Shown here in pieces: positions 9,721-22,800 of a stretch of DNA of 64,000 nt (positions are counted from its first letter, which is position 1; every line of letters starts with the position of its first letter). A program made the position numbers and the translations under genes. Source of the stretch: Certhia americana (taxonomy: Eukaryota; Chordata; Aves; Passeriformes; Certhiidae); NCBI GenBank assembly GCA_018697195.1, contig JAGMWU010000043.1, positions 1 to 64,000 on the forward strand, written 5' to 3'. The notes beneath the pieces were generated by a model. The model was not told where the DNA came from. It saw only the letters and a list, made by a program, of their open reading frames with translations, and searched no databases.

Positions 9721-10687
9721 AAACATTTAAAAGCTAATCTATTTGAGATAGGCTCTACCTACAGACTTGCCCAAGGAAGAAAACCAACACTTATTGCATC
9801 AAATACAGATATATAGAACATTGCTCTAATCTGGAAAAAAGTGACTTTTACATTTCACATGCTTTGCAAACAAGATTAAAAGTTAACATGTCACAAGACA
9901 TTTTTTCAGCTACCCTCCCCTTCCACAAAAATCTTTTTATCTATAAGCCCTAGTAAATACATTACATCATCCCTCCATTTAAGGGGGCACCTGTAAATTA
10001 CTACAGTGTATTAAACAGAAGCAAATCAAGAAAAATGAGACACTAAAGCTGCTATATGTGGCTGTAGAACAAAATTACAAATTGTTCAGTAACTATTTAT
10101 GATGCTTACTGATTACCCTGGCAGCCAGCAGTTCTAATATTGCCAGCTGGCTGGCTGCCACCTCTACCAATGCAAGCTTGCAAACAAATGGGTAACCTGG
10201 ACCTTGACCATGTTTTATATTGGTGATCACTGCTTGAGAATAAATGGAGTCCAAATACCACCTCCTTTTTGGCTCTCAGGAAGAGTCTAACAGACCTCTA
10301 CACAGTGCCAGCTTTCTCTTTGCACAGGCAACAAGAACTCAAGCCTCACAAAGCACATGATTAGGAAAATTAAGCATTCAGATGTCCTAAGTATACTCTA
10401 ATATTAGTTTAATTCCCAGACCAATCAAACCCATGTAAAAATACATTCTAAAATAACCTCTTTAGAGGGGGTCTTTAAAGTTAAAGATTATAAATAAACA
10501 AGAAACCAACTCCCTGAAGACTCAATAAGGGCAGTCAATTCCCAAGAGGTTCTTAGTCCTCCTTCACAATACATTCAATACAATTAGCACACGGTGGGAA
10601 TATACTGATACATCACTACATTATTACAAGTTGTATGTCCAGGTTTCTATCCATCTCCCCTTTCACAGACCTGCTGGCAGAGGTCAG

Positions 10688-10801
10688 TTATTTCCCATAA
10701 AATTTCTTATTCAGAAGAAAGATCAGAAGATTGACGTTCACTTTTGCTCTGTCGAACAACTTCATGACAGCAACACCTTCATACTGCAGCTGCAAGAGAT
10801 C
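10688..10801 (-). CDS. IQGAP1: IQGAP1 exon 38, C-terminus and stop
   Basis: Residues 1620-1656 then TAA: DLLQLQYEGVAVMKLFDRAK, then VNVNLLIFLLNKKFYGK. The ending NKKFYGK matches the human C-terminus. Confidence 0.96.
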   Translation of the reverse strand, partial: DLLQLQYEGVAVMKLFDRAKVNVNLLIFLLNKKFYGK

Positions 10802-13800
10802 CTGCCAAAGAGAATATATTAATGGGTGAGGAATCCTCAAGAGCTTACAGAGAATGTAAAAGACCATGCAGTACAGTAGGATCTTAACGAATATCAACAA
10901 TAAAGTACATGGCGTAAGATAGAAAAGCGAGAGACTTATTAAAGAGGCACTCTTACTGTGTAAAAAGTAGTCATTCTAAGGCATTGAAGATCTTAATTGT
11001 TTTAAGCAGTGTTTAAAAAAAAAATTATGAAAGAAAGCAGAAATAGAAGACCATTCTAAGTAATCCAAATTTCAGATCTAACCATCTCCAGTCTTGTCGT
11101 TTGCACAGAAGCCATAAAGTTGCTGTAACTTTGGATTAATTCAGAACATTTAGGTTTCCTATGTGCCTAAATCTATTATGCAACCATGAAACATTACAAC
11201 ATTCCACAGTGTCCCTTTCTGAAAGCTTTAGCTGCCACAGATCTCAGGGAAGTGGCTTACAGCACTTCAATCTAGGGCACTAAAAGAAATGGCATCTCAG
11301 TCACTATGCATACAACATCGATTCAATCTCTGAGGTATTTATGTAGGTAATATTTCTAGTTATACTTTGCTTTGTCAGCAATGCACCTGCATTGATTTTA
11401 TTGCACCAATTAAATTCTTTCAGCAATCCCCCACTCCTGCAGGTAACAAGGTGGGTAGGTGTGGGCAATGGGTGGACATGTGTGATGTTGTACCCCTTGT
11501 TGCTGTCCTCTAACAACATCTGCTTTATCTGCAAAGCACTGCTACGAAAGGCATAGTGGTACAGGAAACACTTGGGTGACCTTGGGTAGTCCCATAAACC
11601 AAGTTCATGACCAGCTCTGATGGATTAGGACCGGAACAAACTAGGGGAGTCCTCAAAGCAAACAAAAGCTGTGAGGCAGCTGAGGTCTCAGCAGCCAGTT
11701 GGTGGCAAGGTCTAACTGCAGTGCAAGGTGCTTCTGCACGCAAACTGTTTTGAGAGGCCTGAGGCTTCCACAACTAACAAACCTAATGAAGACCAAGATT
11801 GACAGGGGGTGGGCAAAGAAGAGGAAGAAAGGGACAGAGACACGAGGTGTAACATTACTGACATGAGAAAAAGAACAGGGAACCGTTCAAGAAAAGGTCA
11901 GTCAGAATGCCTGTTCTGGTGGCCTAAAGTAAAGGCTGACACCTAAGGAGGACACCTAAGAACCTGAAAGAAATGGCTAAGCAGAAAGAATACTAATACA
12001 CAATGACTGGCTGAAGCCATCACACACAAGCCCAGGTGACTGCTGCCACAGACTCGCAAGCTCTCTGCTGTAGCACAAAATTGTTGAAAACACAAGTGTT
12101 TGTTTTGTGTGTGTTTGTGTACACATAACTAAGAACACAGACCAACATCAGGCTTTCAATAGGGAAGAAACAAAAAGCAGTTTGGAACCCCTGTACATGT
12201 TGCGAATGTTCCACCTTCAACAAATGGGTTATTTTTGAGAGCATTTTTCAGACTGTTTAGACAAAAAACATATCACTGCTATTTTGATGAAGAGTCTGGC
12301 AAGGGGAACCTCAATGACACTATTAAATAGGACAGTTCTTACCTGATAATGTAACATAAAGGTTTCCATCTGTACACCCATAAATTTTGCTTTAACCTCA
12401 AAATCTCCTACTTCATCTGTTGGACTGATTTCAAAAATCACATTTTTAAACCTATGAAATTTGAGAAATGAAAAATCACAGGGAGGGAATATATGAGATG
12501 AAATGTTAAGATAAATTTCTAAGAATTCTGTTCTTAACTTTTTACTCTATTATCCCCATTTGAAATGAGCCTGTAAAAGCCACCCAGACTCAATACAACA
12601 ATGAACAGAAGCCTAACAGATTCTATGTCTGGTAAATCACATCTTCACGGACGCATAGCAGGAAACAGGGTAATTTAATTTAGCTTGTACAATCTAAGCA
12701 GTCTACTTTAGTGCTGCACTGAGTACAAAGTATGAATCAGAGTTGAAAAATGCTAATAACAGCCAATTCCTCTACATTCCACACAAGACATACCAGCTTC
12801 TCAAGGCTAGCAAACTACAGCTGGAGAAACTCAAGGTGATTTTAAGATGGCATTAAGCTGATTTTTCAACAATCAAAGCTATTAACCATAATAACAATTC
12901 ACCCAAGGAGGTACCCTTCCATAACTGTAGGGCTGACAGAGAAGGGGTTGGGGGAAAGAGGATGTCATGTTTTAATCACATTACACTTCTCAGTCAAAGA
13001 ACTGCTTTGCTCCAACCAGAAAAAGAGAACTGAATAGTGATCACTACGCATTGTGTCTTGGCCCTAGGGATGCCAGCAAAACAACTATGGCTAAGTCTAC
13101 CAACAACACTAAAATTCCAAGAACAAAATTGCAAGACAATGTGATGCAACCTTAAATAGATCTCAAAATATCCGGTCCTCAACTGTCAGCACCTATACCA
13201 GTTCTAAGAAAAAGACAAGAGTTCAGCATACCTATTGTCCTTTTCCTCCAGAAAGGTTATTTATCTCTAAAGAGTTTTAAAAAGATACTCACTGGTTACC
13301 TTGCAGGTCTTCAATCTCTAAAAGCACTCCCTTCTCATGAAGTCGAGCTGCTGTGTACTTCAGAGAAATCTTTTTACTGTTTTTGCCTTTCATCTCTCGA
13401 GGTTTCTTGGAGACTCTGGGAAAAAAAAGACAAACCAAACAAATTAGAAGGTCCCAATCAAGAAAAGACATTTTGAGCAGTAAACTTCTAATCCTATTTG
13501 AAAGAGGGGATAGAATCAGTACAGGTAATGACCTATGACTAATGACAGATAATGACGTACTTCTACTAGTCAGTTTACTTACAAAGTATTTGTAGCCCAT
13601 ATGAAATCTTTCATTTTCTACTATTTACAAATAACATTTAAGCATGATAACAACAACAACAATAATAAAAAAATCAGTCAACCCAATCCCCCCCCCCCCC
13701 CCCCACAAAAAAAAAAAAAAAAAAAAAAAATCCCACCCGAAACATAACATACGGTACTTCATAAAAAGCAGTACCATCTCCCATTAGGAAAAATGAGGTC

Positions 13801-16800
13801 TATTATGACAACTGACATGAAGAAAGCTGAGACTACTCAAAGACTTGTTTGTACTTTCATTCTTCAAATGAAAAGAATTCACATTCTCATATCTAAACTG
13901 GAGAAGACAACAATTCCCCCCCCCCCCCCCCCCAAAAAAAATCTGAATTGTTTAGCACTGTAACAGCTGACTTCATTTGGCATAAAAATGGGACAATTTG
14001 TGATTAAGGGTTTCCTTGTGGGTAACTATGTTATTTTCATTCTCTGTTCCTATAAATGATGAAAGGACAGACTGAGCAGCAATGTGGACAAGAAGCTTCA
14101 TAGCACTGGACTCCCTGCACTCTCTTCTCCCAAAGGGACTGAAAGTCTTTCAGGGCAAGGACTTCTCCCTGTATTTTCTTACTGCTGCTGAGACCCTTCT
14201 GCTAAAACTATCACTGTGGGAAAGCGCTTGGATGAGGAGCTTTGAGCAGATAGCATTATGGTTCTTCACAGCAACACATGCTTTCTTGTAAGAAGCGCCT
14301 CTAAGGCCATAGAACCACCTGCTGCATCAGGTTCAAGACCATCTAAGGAACTTGAAGGTGTCCTTGGATGGAACCTGCAGGTCCATGGACCCTGATGAGA
14401 TGTGTCTGTGGGTTCTCAGGGAACTGGTGGAGGAAGTGATTAGCCACTATCCATCGTATATGAGAAAATGTGGCAGTCCAGTGAAGTTCCTACAAACTGG
14501 AAAAGGAAAATAGGGAAGACGCAGTCTTGTCTCACCTCCACGACTGGCAAGATCCTCCTGGAGACTATGTTAAAATACATGGAAAACAAGGAGGCAATTG
14601 GTGACAGCCAATATACCTCCACTCAGGTGCCTGGCCAATTTGGTGACCTGCTACAACGGGGTTAATGCACCATTTCTGGATGAGGGAAAAGTGGCTGACA
14701 ATCATCTACCTGTACTCGTGAAAAGCATTCAATGATGTTCCACAAAACAACTTTGTGTCCAGCTGAAGAGACGTGGATTTGATAGATGGACCACTTGATG
14801 GATAAGGACTCAACTGAATGGTCACAATCAAAGAATAGCAGTCAACAGCTTCCCTGTGAGGGTTGTGAGGTCCCAGGACAAGTTGCCCTGGGAAGCTGTG
14901 GCTGCCCCATACCAGAACTGTTTCAGCCCAGGCTGGATGGGGCTTGGAACAACCCAGTCTAGTGGAAGGTGTCCCTGCCCATAGCAGGGTGGTGGGAACT
15001 AGATGGTGTTTAAAGGTCCCTTCAAACCCAAACCTTTCTATGGTTCTATGGTTCCAAGATACTTACTTGCCCTTGCTGGCCAAGTTATCCAAGCAGGTCT
15101 TTATGTAACTTTTGTAATAATCTACTTGTTCTCCATAAAAAGTAGCTTTGGAGTTCAACGCACTGTATGTCTGCTGCAGCTTCACTAGCTCCGCCTTTCT
15201 TCTCTGACGGTATCTACGCTGATTTCTGATATCCTACACCGCAGAGAAAGACAGGCAGAGATTTAACAGTCATTTGAACTCTCCAGGGGCTCAGTCCCAG
15301 AGCCACTGAGTATTTGAAACACACCATTTGATTTTGCTTAGTCTTGCTTCATGCTACAGGCTTGAACATTCATTTGCCCTTTCCCACAGCTAAGTGTCAC
15401 AGCTTTTTCTCTGTGATGCCTATTTATGGAACTAACCAACTCTACACAGCAGTACACTTGCACCTTTTGTGGCTTTCTCAAACTTCAGTTCTGTCCTAGT
15501 TACAATGACCAGAGTGGGCACTGAAAGCCGATGATAGAAAAGCAGCAAATTTACCAGCACTGGGTAGGGAAAGTATCTCACAAATCAAGCACAACCATAG
15601 CAGCAGAAAGACTTCATTATTTTTGTTAGTCAGCCTTTAAGCATCATTTGCCTTAATATCTCAACAAGAATACACCACTTTCATTGACTGCTATTTTAAT
15701 TTGTGACACGTTATCTCTAGTGCGATTAAATTCTTATCAGATCCCTAAATGTGATTATTTAGTTGGTTTACTTATGTAACACTTCCCCAATAGTTATTCA
15801 GTAAACAATGTGATATAAAATATAGTGTCACTACAGCAATGTACAACAGTACTGGATCTCTTCTCTAAGTCTTCTACAGCTGCCCCTGTTATCATTTAGG
15901 TATTCTTTAACAGACACATTTAAATCAAAGTAACAGTTAGGATGCCTTAGAGTTATGAGCAAAACTTCCTTGTGTCAATAAGCTTGTAGAGGAACTACTT
16001 GAATTAGTGAAATGGAGAAGAAAAACACATCACGTGTCAGGACTTCCCTTCCAAGCTCTTAAGTTTTTTCTTCAAGCACCTGAGAACCTGGCAACAAAAT
16101 CATTTGAGAGAACAGAAAGTTTGTATAAAAATAAAGGACTTCCCACACGCCAAGAATTGGAAATGCTGCAACAAAAGGTATGATTTTTCTTTCTAAATTA
16201 GGTATTAAAAACCTTACTCTCCTTCTGAAAACTCAAGCTAGTTTCACAAAGCTGCAAACTGGGAAAACTCCATTATGATTTGTTAGGAAACGGTTAAATG
16301 GTATACCTTTGCAATGTCATTGATTAGTTCCTGGTATTTATTTTTGGCATTCACTGGCCCCAGTTCTGTCAACTTCTTTAGGCCTGCCTTGATTTTTTCT
16401 TTTTTTTCTTGGAGATTCAAGTTGCCATCTTCCTTTACAGTGACAGATTTTTTCATCTTATCAGGAGTTTTAGCATCACGAATGGCCCGTTTCTGCATGG
16501 CTCTATGATGCTCTGCTTCCTAGATGAAGGATAAAACTGCAAGTTCATATGCAGATCAATTTTAAGGTGACAAAAAGAAGCAGAAAAAGATTGTCTGATC
16601 TCTGGTATAACACAGGATATAGAGTTCTGCTTGGCGATTCCCGTACTGACTCAAATGAACGTGTTTTGATGAACATATTCTACACGTGGGAAACAGGAGA
16701 AGCCTACCTAGCATCTAAAATGGTCATCCACATAAACAGTTTCTAGCAACTGCTGCAGGAATAAGATTCACACATAGAATTTACTTGCATTGTACACCCT

Positions 16801-19800
16801 CCTGATTATCATTATACCCTGCTCCATCATAAGCAGAGACAGCCGCACTGCAATACATAAATGGAGAGTACCACATATGCCCACATATAACTAGATAGAT
16901 GATGATTTCCTAGTCTAAAACCAGCACAGATAAACAGCATCATACTTGCTCTGAAGTAGCTGAAGTTTCCAAAATTTCAGTCAGCGTCTCCCCTGGCTGG
17001 AAGCGGATTACGTCAACAATTAAACGTTTTGTGCTGCAAAGAAATCAAGAATAGGAGGAAAAAAATTTAAACAGAAAGACCTTTAATACTCTTCTGTTCT
17101 GCAACAATACTAATGTTACTGATTTATTTAAAGTCAGATTATTACTGGATGAGCACTCAGGTAGTCACAGGCTAAACCAAGTGAGAATCTGAGAAGCACT
17201 TTACTTTTTCGACAGTGCCATTATTGGAAACTAGTTCCCCGAAAGGTTCCTCTTTGTAATATGCACAATTTGCTCCCCAAAACGCCCTCAAACAGCAAGG
17301 ATGCTACCCCACATATTACAAGGTAGCCCCAGTACTGCCACGTGGACCACAGAAACTGCATTCAAGGTGAAAGATAAAGCAGGTAGCAGTCACAGCCCAT
17401 CTGTGCATCCAGAAAAGCTCTATAATATTATCCATCCATAAGGATGCTTCAGTGATCCATAACAGGTATCAAAAAAATCCTAAGGATTCTTTTCTTATGT
17501 GCATGGGAGACAAGGTAGATGTCAACTCCAGTCTGACGACAGACAAGGTCAATCCTTGATTTCAGCTGAGATTTAATCACAATTGGTGTCCACTCTGAAG
17601 CACTTCTGTCCTTAAGCCACACAATGCAACCAAATAGCATCTCTGCAGTCAGGCTGGAATTACTTTTGGAACCACATAAACTGCATCACATATGCACCTT
17701 CCTCATCACCCACAACTTAAATGACTACCAGCACAGCTGGAAAATCTTTACTTTTGAAATCAATGTCACCTTCATCTGGTGGGTAGGAAAATTGTGATGT
17801 ATCTTTTAAGAAGTCTAGCTAAAGTTATTTTTGGAGACAAAATTTTCTTGTGGGAGATCACTTGCCTCCTAGGCCACGTACATGCTGACCAAAGATTTTT
17901 CAATTAAGCTATCTAGCATCTGAGAAGGAATGCATCAGAGGAGATAACCATGCATTTGAATGTCAGGTCACTTCTCTATACATCTCAGCAATAGGGATTT
18001 GCTTAAAACTAGCCAAGAATCACTATCAGTAAAAAGTTTTCCAGAATAAAGATTCTAGCAATAATAAAATCCCTGACAGTCCGTTGTTCTCTTCCCATTA
18101 GGGCATTAAGACCTATGCTTCTCAAAAAGGCTATTACTCTTCATCAATTAAAAGTCATGCCAGAGCATGGAAAAGGACATGGCTAAAATCTCAGGGTATT
18201 TGGAGTAACAGTCCCCCCACATTTCTTTAAATTATGCCTCACTTCTCTTATTTTCACATGCAGATTAAATGTTGAAGTTCCAGTTGCTCCTTCTTTTGAG
18301 TAACATACCAGGTAGTTACCCCCTACTTACTTCAACAGAATTGTCCTTGCATCCATCTCTGCATTCTCATCACCAGGAACGTCAAATTTATTAGTGAGTG
18401 TGAGGGAAACCTCAGTCTTTGCTAGCATTTCCCTGTTGGGGTCATTAACATTGCCAGAACCTTCCCCTGCCAAGCAGAGAGAGTTTATAGATTAAATCAC
18501 ATATTTTACCTGCTTGACTGTTAGGCCTTTGTAATTTTTCCCTACACAACAGATCACAGAAAAACTAGACTGTTTCCTATACTGTCAAAAGGCACTTCAA
18601 AACCCAAACCAATTTTTAAAGGACATCACCTTGAATATATTACAGACTCTTTCATAACAAATCTGAGTGAATGCACTGGCCAGAAAAGCACCACAAAACC
18701 ACCACTTCGCATGCCTTAAAGATTTACGTGTATTCCACACTGTACCTCAGTATCTCGCTGAGAAGAGTGGCTGAACTGCCACAAGTACTTTAGAAACAAA
18801 ATGTGATGATGCCCATATGTCCGTGTCCTCATCAAAATGAATGCTTCAAGCTAAGAGCAAAGCCCTTGTTAGCAACCAAGCTTGTCATCATGTCTTGAAC
18901 AAAGTAAGCTATCCCATCAAAAAGAAATTTTCTTGCTCTAACTGCATATGAACTTTTACCAGAGTAATTGTTGGTGGCTCTCCCCCCTTTTTTAAAGGGC
19001 TGCAAAAACATTCAATTCTGACATATCAGCAACAGCGACACAATGCATGCAGGGGAAATGAAATGGGGAAGGAGTGCAAGTTCTAGCTAAACCCATGGTG
19101 TATGCTTGTTCAGATAATGCTTTTTACATTCTGTTCTTTGCCAGCGCTTGGAAGAAAATGTGCTTACAATCCTTTCTTTAGAAGGTTCCAACCTTTCTTA
19201 TCAAGCAACTGCAAGGTAAGTGTTTGCTGTCAGAGCATCCTCTCCAAAAACTGTGCCTGGTTTGCTTCCCCCCCACTGTCCCCTGCTAGACTACAAACTT
19301 CAAATAACTGCAAGACAGAAACCAATGAGGGAGAAAAACTTGTGCATCTTTCCAGTATGTGTTATATCCAGAAGCAATAAACTGTGGCTCAGGTTTCCAG
19401 AAGAGTTTCACAGAGTAATGGTGTTAAGTTCCTTCTTCCCCCAAGCAGAAGAGGATAAAACTCTATTTCTCTTATGGGAAAAAACTCTAAAGGAGGGGAA
19501 AAATGTTACTTGTCCACATGCCAAAGACTCTTAAAGGAACACATGCTATTTAATACATTTGTTACCGCACTCTGAAAGGAACACCAACAGATCTCCAGAA
19601 AGGAGGACGGATCTTTGCGAACAAGCTGGAACAGGGACACAAGCACAGAAATGGCTCCAGTGTAATGGAACAATGAAGATACCTCAACAGCCATCTGTCT
19701 TCTAGAAATTTTTCGAGTGGGATGAGGTGAGGTGGTTGGGGAGAAGAGAAAGAGCCCCTGTTTTTTTCAGGGCAGTAAATTATGCAGAGGAAATGTACTG

Positions 19801-22800
19801 CAACAAATCTGCTGCTGCTTTTTAGAGCACATCCTCCCAAATGATCTGTCTTTACTGCACATTAGGTCATCTAAGGTAATATCACATATTACTTTAGCAG
19901 AACAAACTAGACCACCTATTAAGGACTCAATGGTAGGAACCTCTCCAAGATCATCCAGCAGCTCGTGAATTGGATCATTGTGCTCAGGAGCAATTGCATC
20001 TTGATGGTCTAAGAGCAACTAGATGAAAAGAAAAAAATTATATTTTAACAGCACATCCTTTTCTAGACAGCAAAATTTTATTACTTTTGGCTGATATCTT
20101 CCAGAAAAAAATCACTGAACTCCAAAGCAGCAATATCAACATTGAGCGACATGCCAATATCACACACTCAAATGCTTCCCAAAGAAACTAAGTGAAGCCA
20201 CATGTAAATTACTTGATTCTATAAATCAACAAGCTCTCACAAACTACAATCACGACTATTTTCAGCCTTGTATTTGGTACCTTTGCATTTCAGACAGAAG
20301 CAGCATTTTCTTCCCAAACACTACTTATAAAGAGCAACTGACTAATGTATACTTACAGTGTGTGTATTGATGATTTCACCAATAGAAATATAAATTACTG
20401 GTTTAGTGAGAGTCACCAAGTCTGAATATTCATCAATATTAAATTTATCCTGCAATTCAGGAACCTCACAGGCAGCCTGAAAAAAACGTCTTCAGAACAA
20501 AGAAGGAGAGAACAGTGAGTATAACTCTTGAGAGTCATGTGATATGTCAAGAGTATTACCCTTCCGTGACAATCTCAACCACAGACTCTCCTCTTTAAAC
20601 TATGGTACACTATGGCATACTACAGTTTGTCAGCTTTAGCTTAATACATCAGAAGCAACCTAATAAATTCAATCATTGATACTGGCCATGCTGATTGACA
20701 TTTGCTCATTTTCAGAATTGACAGAACTGGCTTCAGTGACCTTGTTCTTCTGCCCCCACTGCGTTTTCATCCTTTGCCCCCAACTACCTGATTACCTTTT
20801 TTTTTCCAAAAAACAGGAGATATGACAATTCTTGAACAAAAGCTTAGTTCAACTACATGAATAACTAAATGCTAACCTGCTTTATTGCTGATCACCACTA
20901 GATTTTCACGTGGAACCAGGGTTCACACACAGCAGAATGTATGTCTGTTCTGGTTGTCCACATTCAAAGTATCGTAGTAAGTATGTGCCAAAGCAATCTT
21001 TATTCTGGACACTCGAAACTCTTGACTTCGTAATCTCATTAGCATACAATGCACTGTTCATAAATTCTAGATACACATTTTATCTGCCATTGTCACTGAT
21101 GCTTGTGGCAGTCTGGAGTGAAATCTCTTATTTTTAACAGACTGCCTATTTGACAAAGACAGAATTTGTCACGTTCTAAATTTACTATTTTCCCTTTTTA
21201 CTTGCAATGTTACCCTCTGCCAAACTTCCCAGATTAATTAGCTATGGTCTTCTACCTGAATTTCTGGTATGACTGCAATAGGTATTCATTAATGATGCTT
21301 AGATGAGCATTGTCTCCCATGAACATCTTATTGGATGCAGCATGCTGTAACATCTTTGCAATGGAACCGAGGTTTCTGCGTTGATCTGTTGTCAGCTGAC
21401 CTCCAGCTGAAAGGTCAATGATGTCAAATGCATCTGGTGCGACAATGGCTGGATTCATGTAGCGATAATAGAGTAAGTTCCCGACAATCTGGGAAAGAGA
21501 GAAGAAATACATCAACAAACAACTGTACAGGACCCAAATTAATTTTATTGAAACTACTTTGTGTTTTGATAAATTATTTCCTTGTAAGCCTCTTTCCAAG
21601 ACAAAGGTTCTGCTGTATAGAAGCACATACCATCCCAAAAAATCTCCAGCATAAAAAAAATAAAAGCAATATCATAAAGATGCAATAGGGCAGTCAAAAC
21701 AGAGGAAATCCTGAACATTATCAGCCACAGGACAGACAATACAGCAGCAGATATTCCTATGCGTAAAGATTTAGAACAACTTACAAAAATGTATGGACAG
21801 CAGATACTACAAATTATCAATGAACTACTGATATGAGCATGAGACAGTCTGTCAGGAGAATTAAATGCAACTAAGTTATCCTAACAGAGGGCAGAATGAC
21901 CTTGCTATAGAGGAATCTGATATTGAAGTTTCAGTGCGGAACAAGAGCTAAGTTTTAAAGAAGCATGCAGCATTGGCCACCATCTTTGACAAAGCAAAAA
22001 GAGGGAAGAAGAATGGTACACCAAGAAGTTAAATGGAGGAAACTACTTTCCATTTCTTGTCCAAGGCCCTTCTCTCTTTCAGAATAAAAGCTTTCTTCTC
22101 TAAGCCATCAACATATTCAGGCACACTAGTTAGTGAAAAACCATTTAATCCAGACAAAAATCAGAAATACAAAAACCAAATGGCATTTGATGTTTCAAAA
22201 ATCCAATTTACCTAGTCAAATGTGAGCAGCAGTACACATCAAAGAACTACAAATAGAGATTATCACATTACCCATATGCTCACAATATTATTCTACCTTG
22301 TATTGGATATTTTGCCAAAAGTAATTCTAGCAATGAAAAGGTATTAACCCACCATGCTGATTTAAAGCAAAAGCTCTCTCACCACATGTTCATTTGCAGA
22401 AGACCAGGTCACTGAATCTTGGCTTCACCTGCTTGACATGTGACTTAAATGTATGGAAGAGACTGGCGTCTGAACAAATAGTTGGAAACACAGAGAAAAA
22501 ACCTAATCATTGCTAAGCAGTCCCAGTAATTAATAACTGGTTTCAGTGAGGTCATGTTTTGACAAGTGTTTTATGCAAGCCTCTGCTGTACTCTCACAAA
22601 TTGTGCCATGGGATGCTAACAGTCTGCTGACCATTAACATTCAAACTGTTTACTGCCAGTAAAGAAATTGGAAAGAAATTGGATTAATGATATTTGAACT
22701 TGAGGGGCAAAAAGAACAGTATATTATATGGGTATGTTTGGTTGCTAAAAAAAAACCCCGCAAGTAACTGCAGTTTTGACTTTCATGTGGACGGTCACAT

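Larger units (their letters stand above)
9361..10687 (-). other. IQGAP1: Probable 3' UTR of IQGAP1
   Basis: AT-rich sequence without reading frames, immediately downstream of the IQGAP1 stop codon. The distal limit is set by the candidate poly(A) signals at 9526-9531 or 9367-9372. A longer form reaching the AATAAA cluster near 8806-8840 is possible. It contains the G-rich tract described at 9663-9720. Confidence 0.6.

Noticed and set aside
9508..9726. Gly/Phe-rich minus-strand frame near 9.6 kb
   Set aside because: It is a translation of the G/T-rich simple tract in the probable 3' UTR.
13289..13308. GTAACC as the exon 36 donor
   Set aside because: It breaks the frame into exon 37. The next GTGAGTAT restores Q-F-K-N-V.
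14468..14665. Open frame with reverse-transcriptase-like words in IQGAP1 intron 35
   Set aside because: It is part of a decayed, truncated CR1 LINE and not a functional gene.
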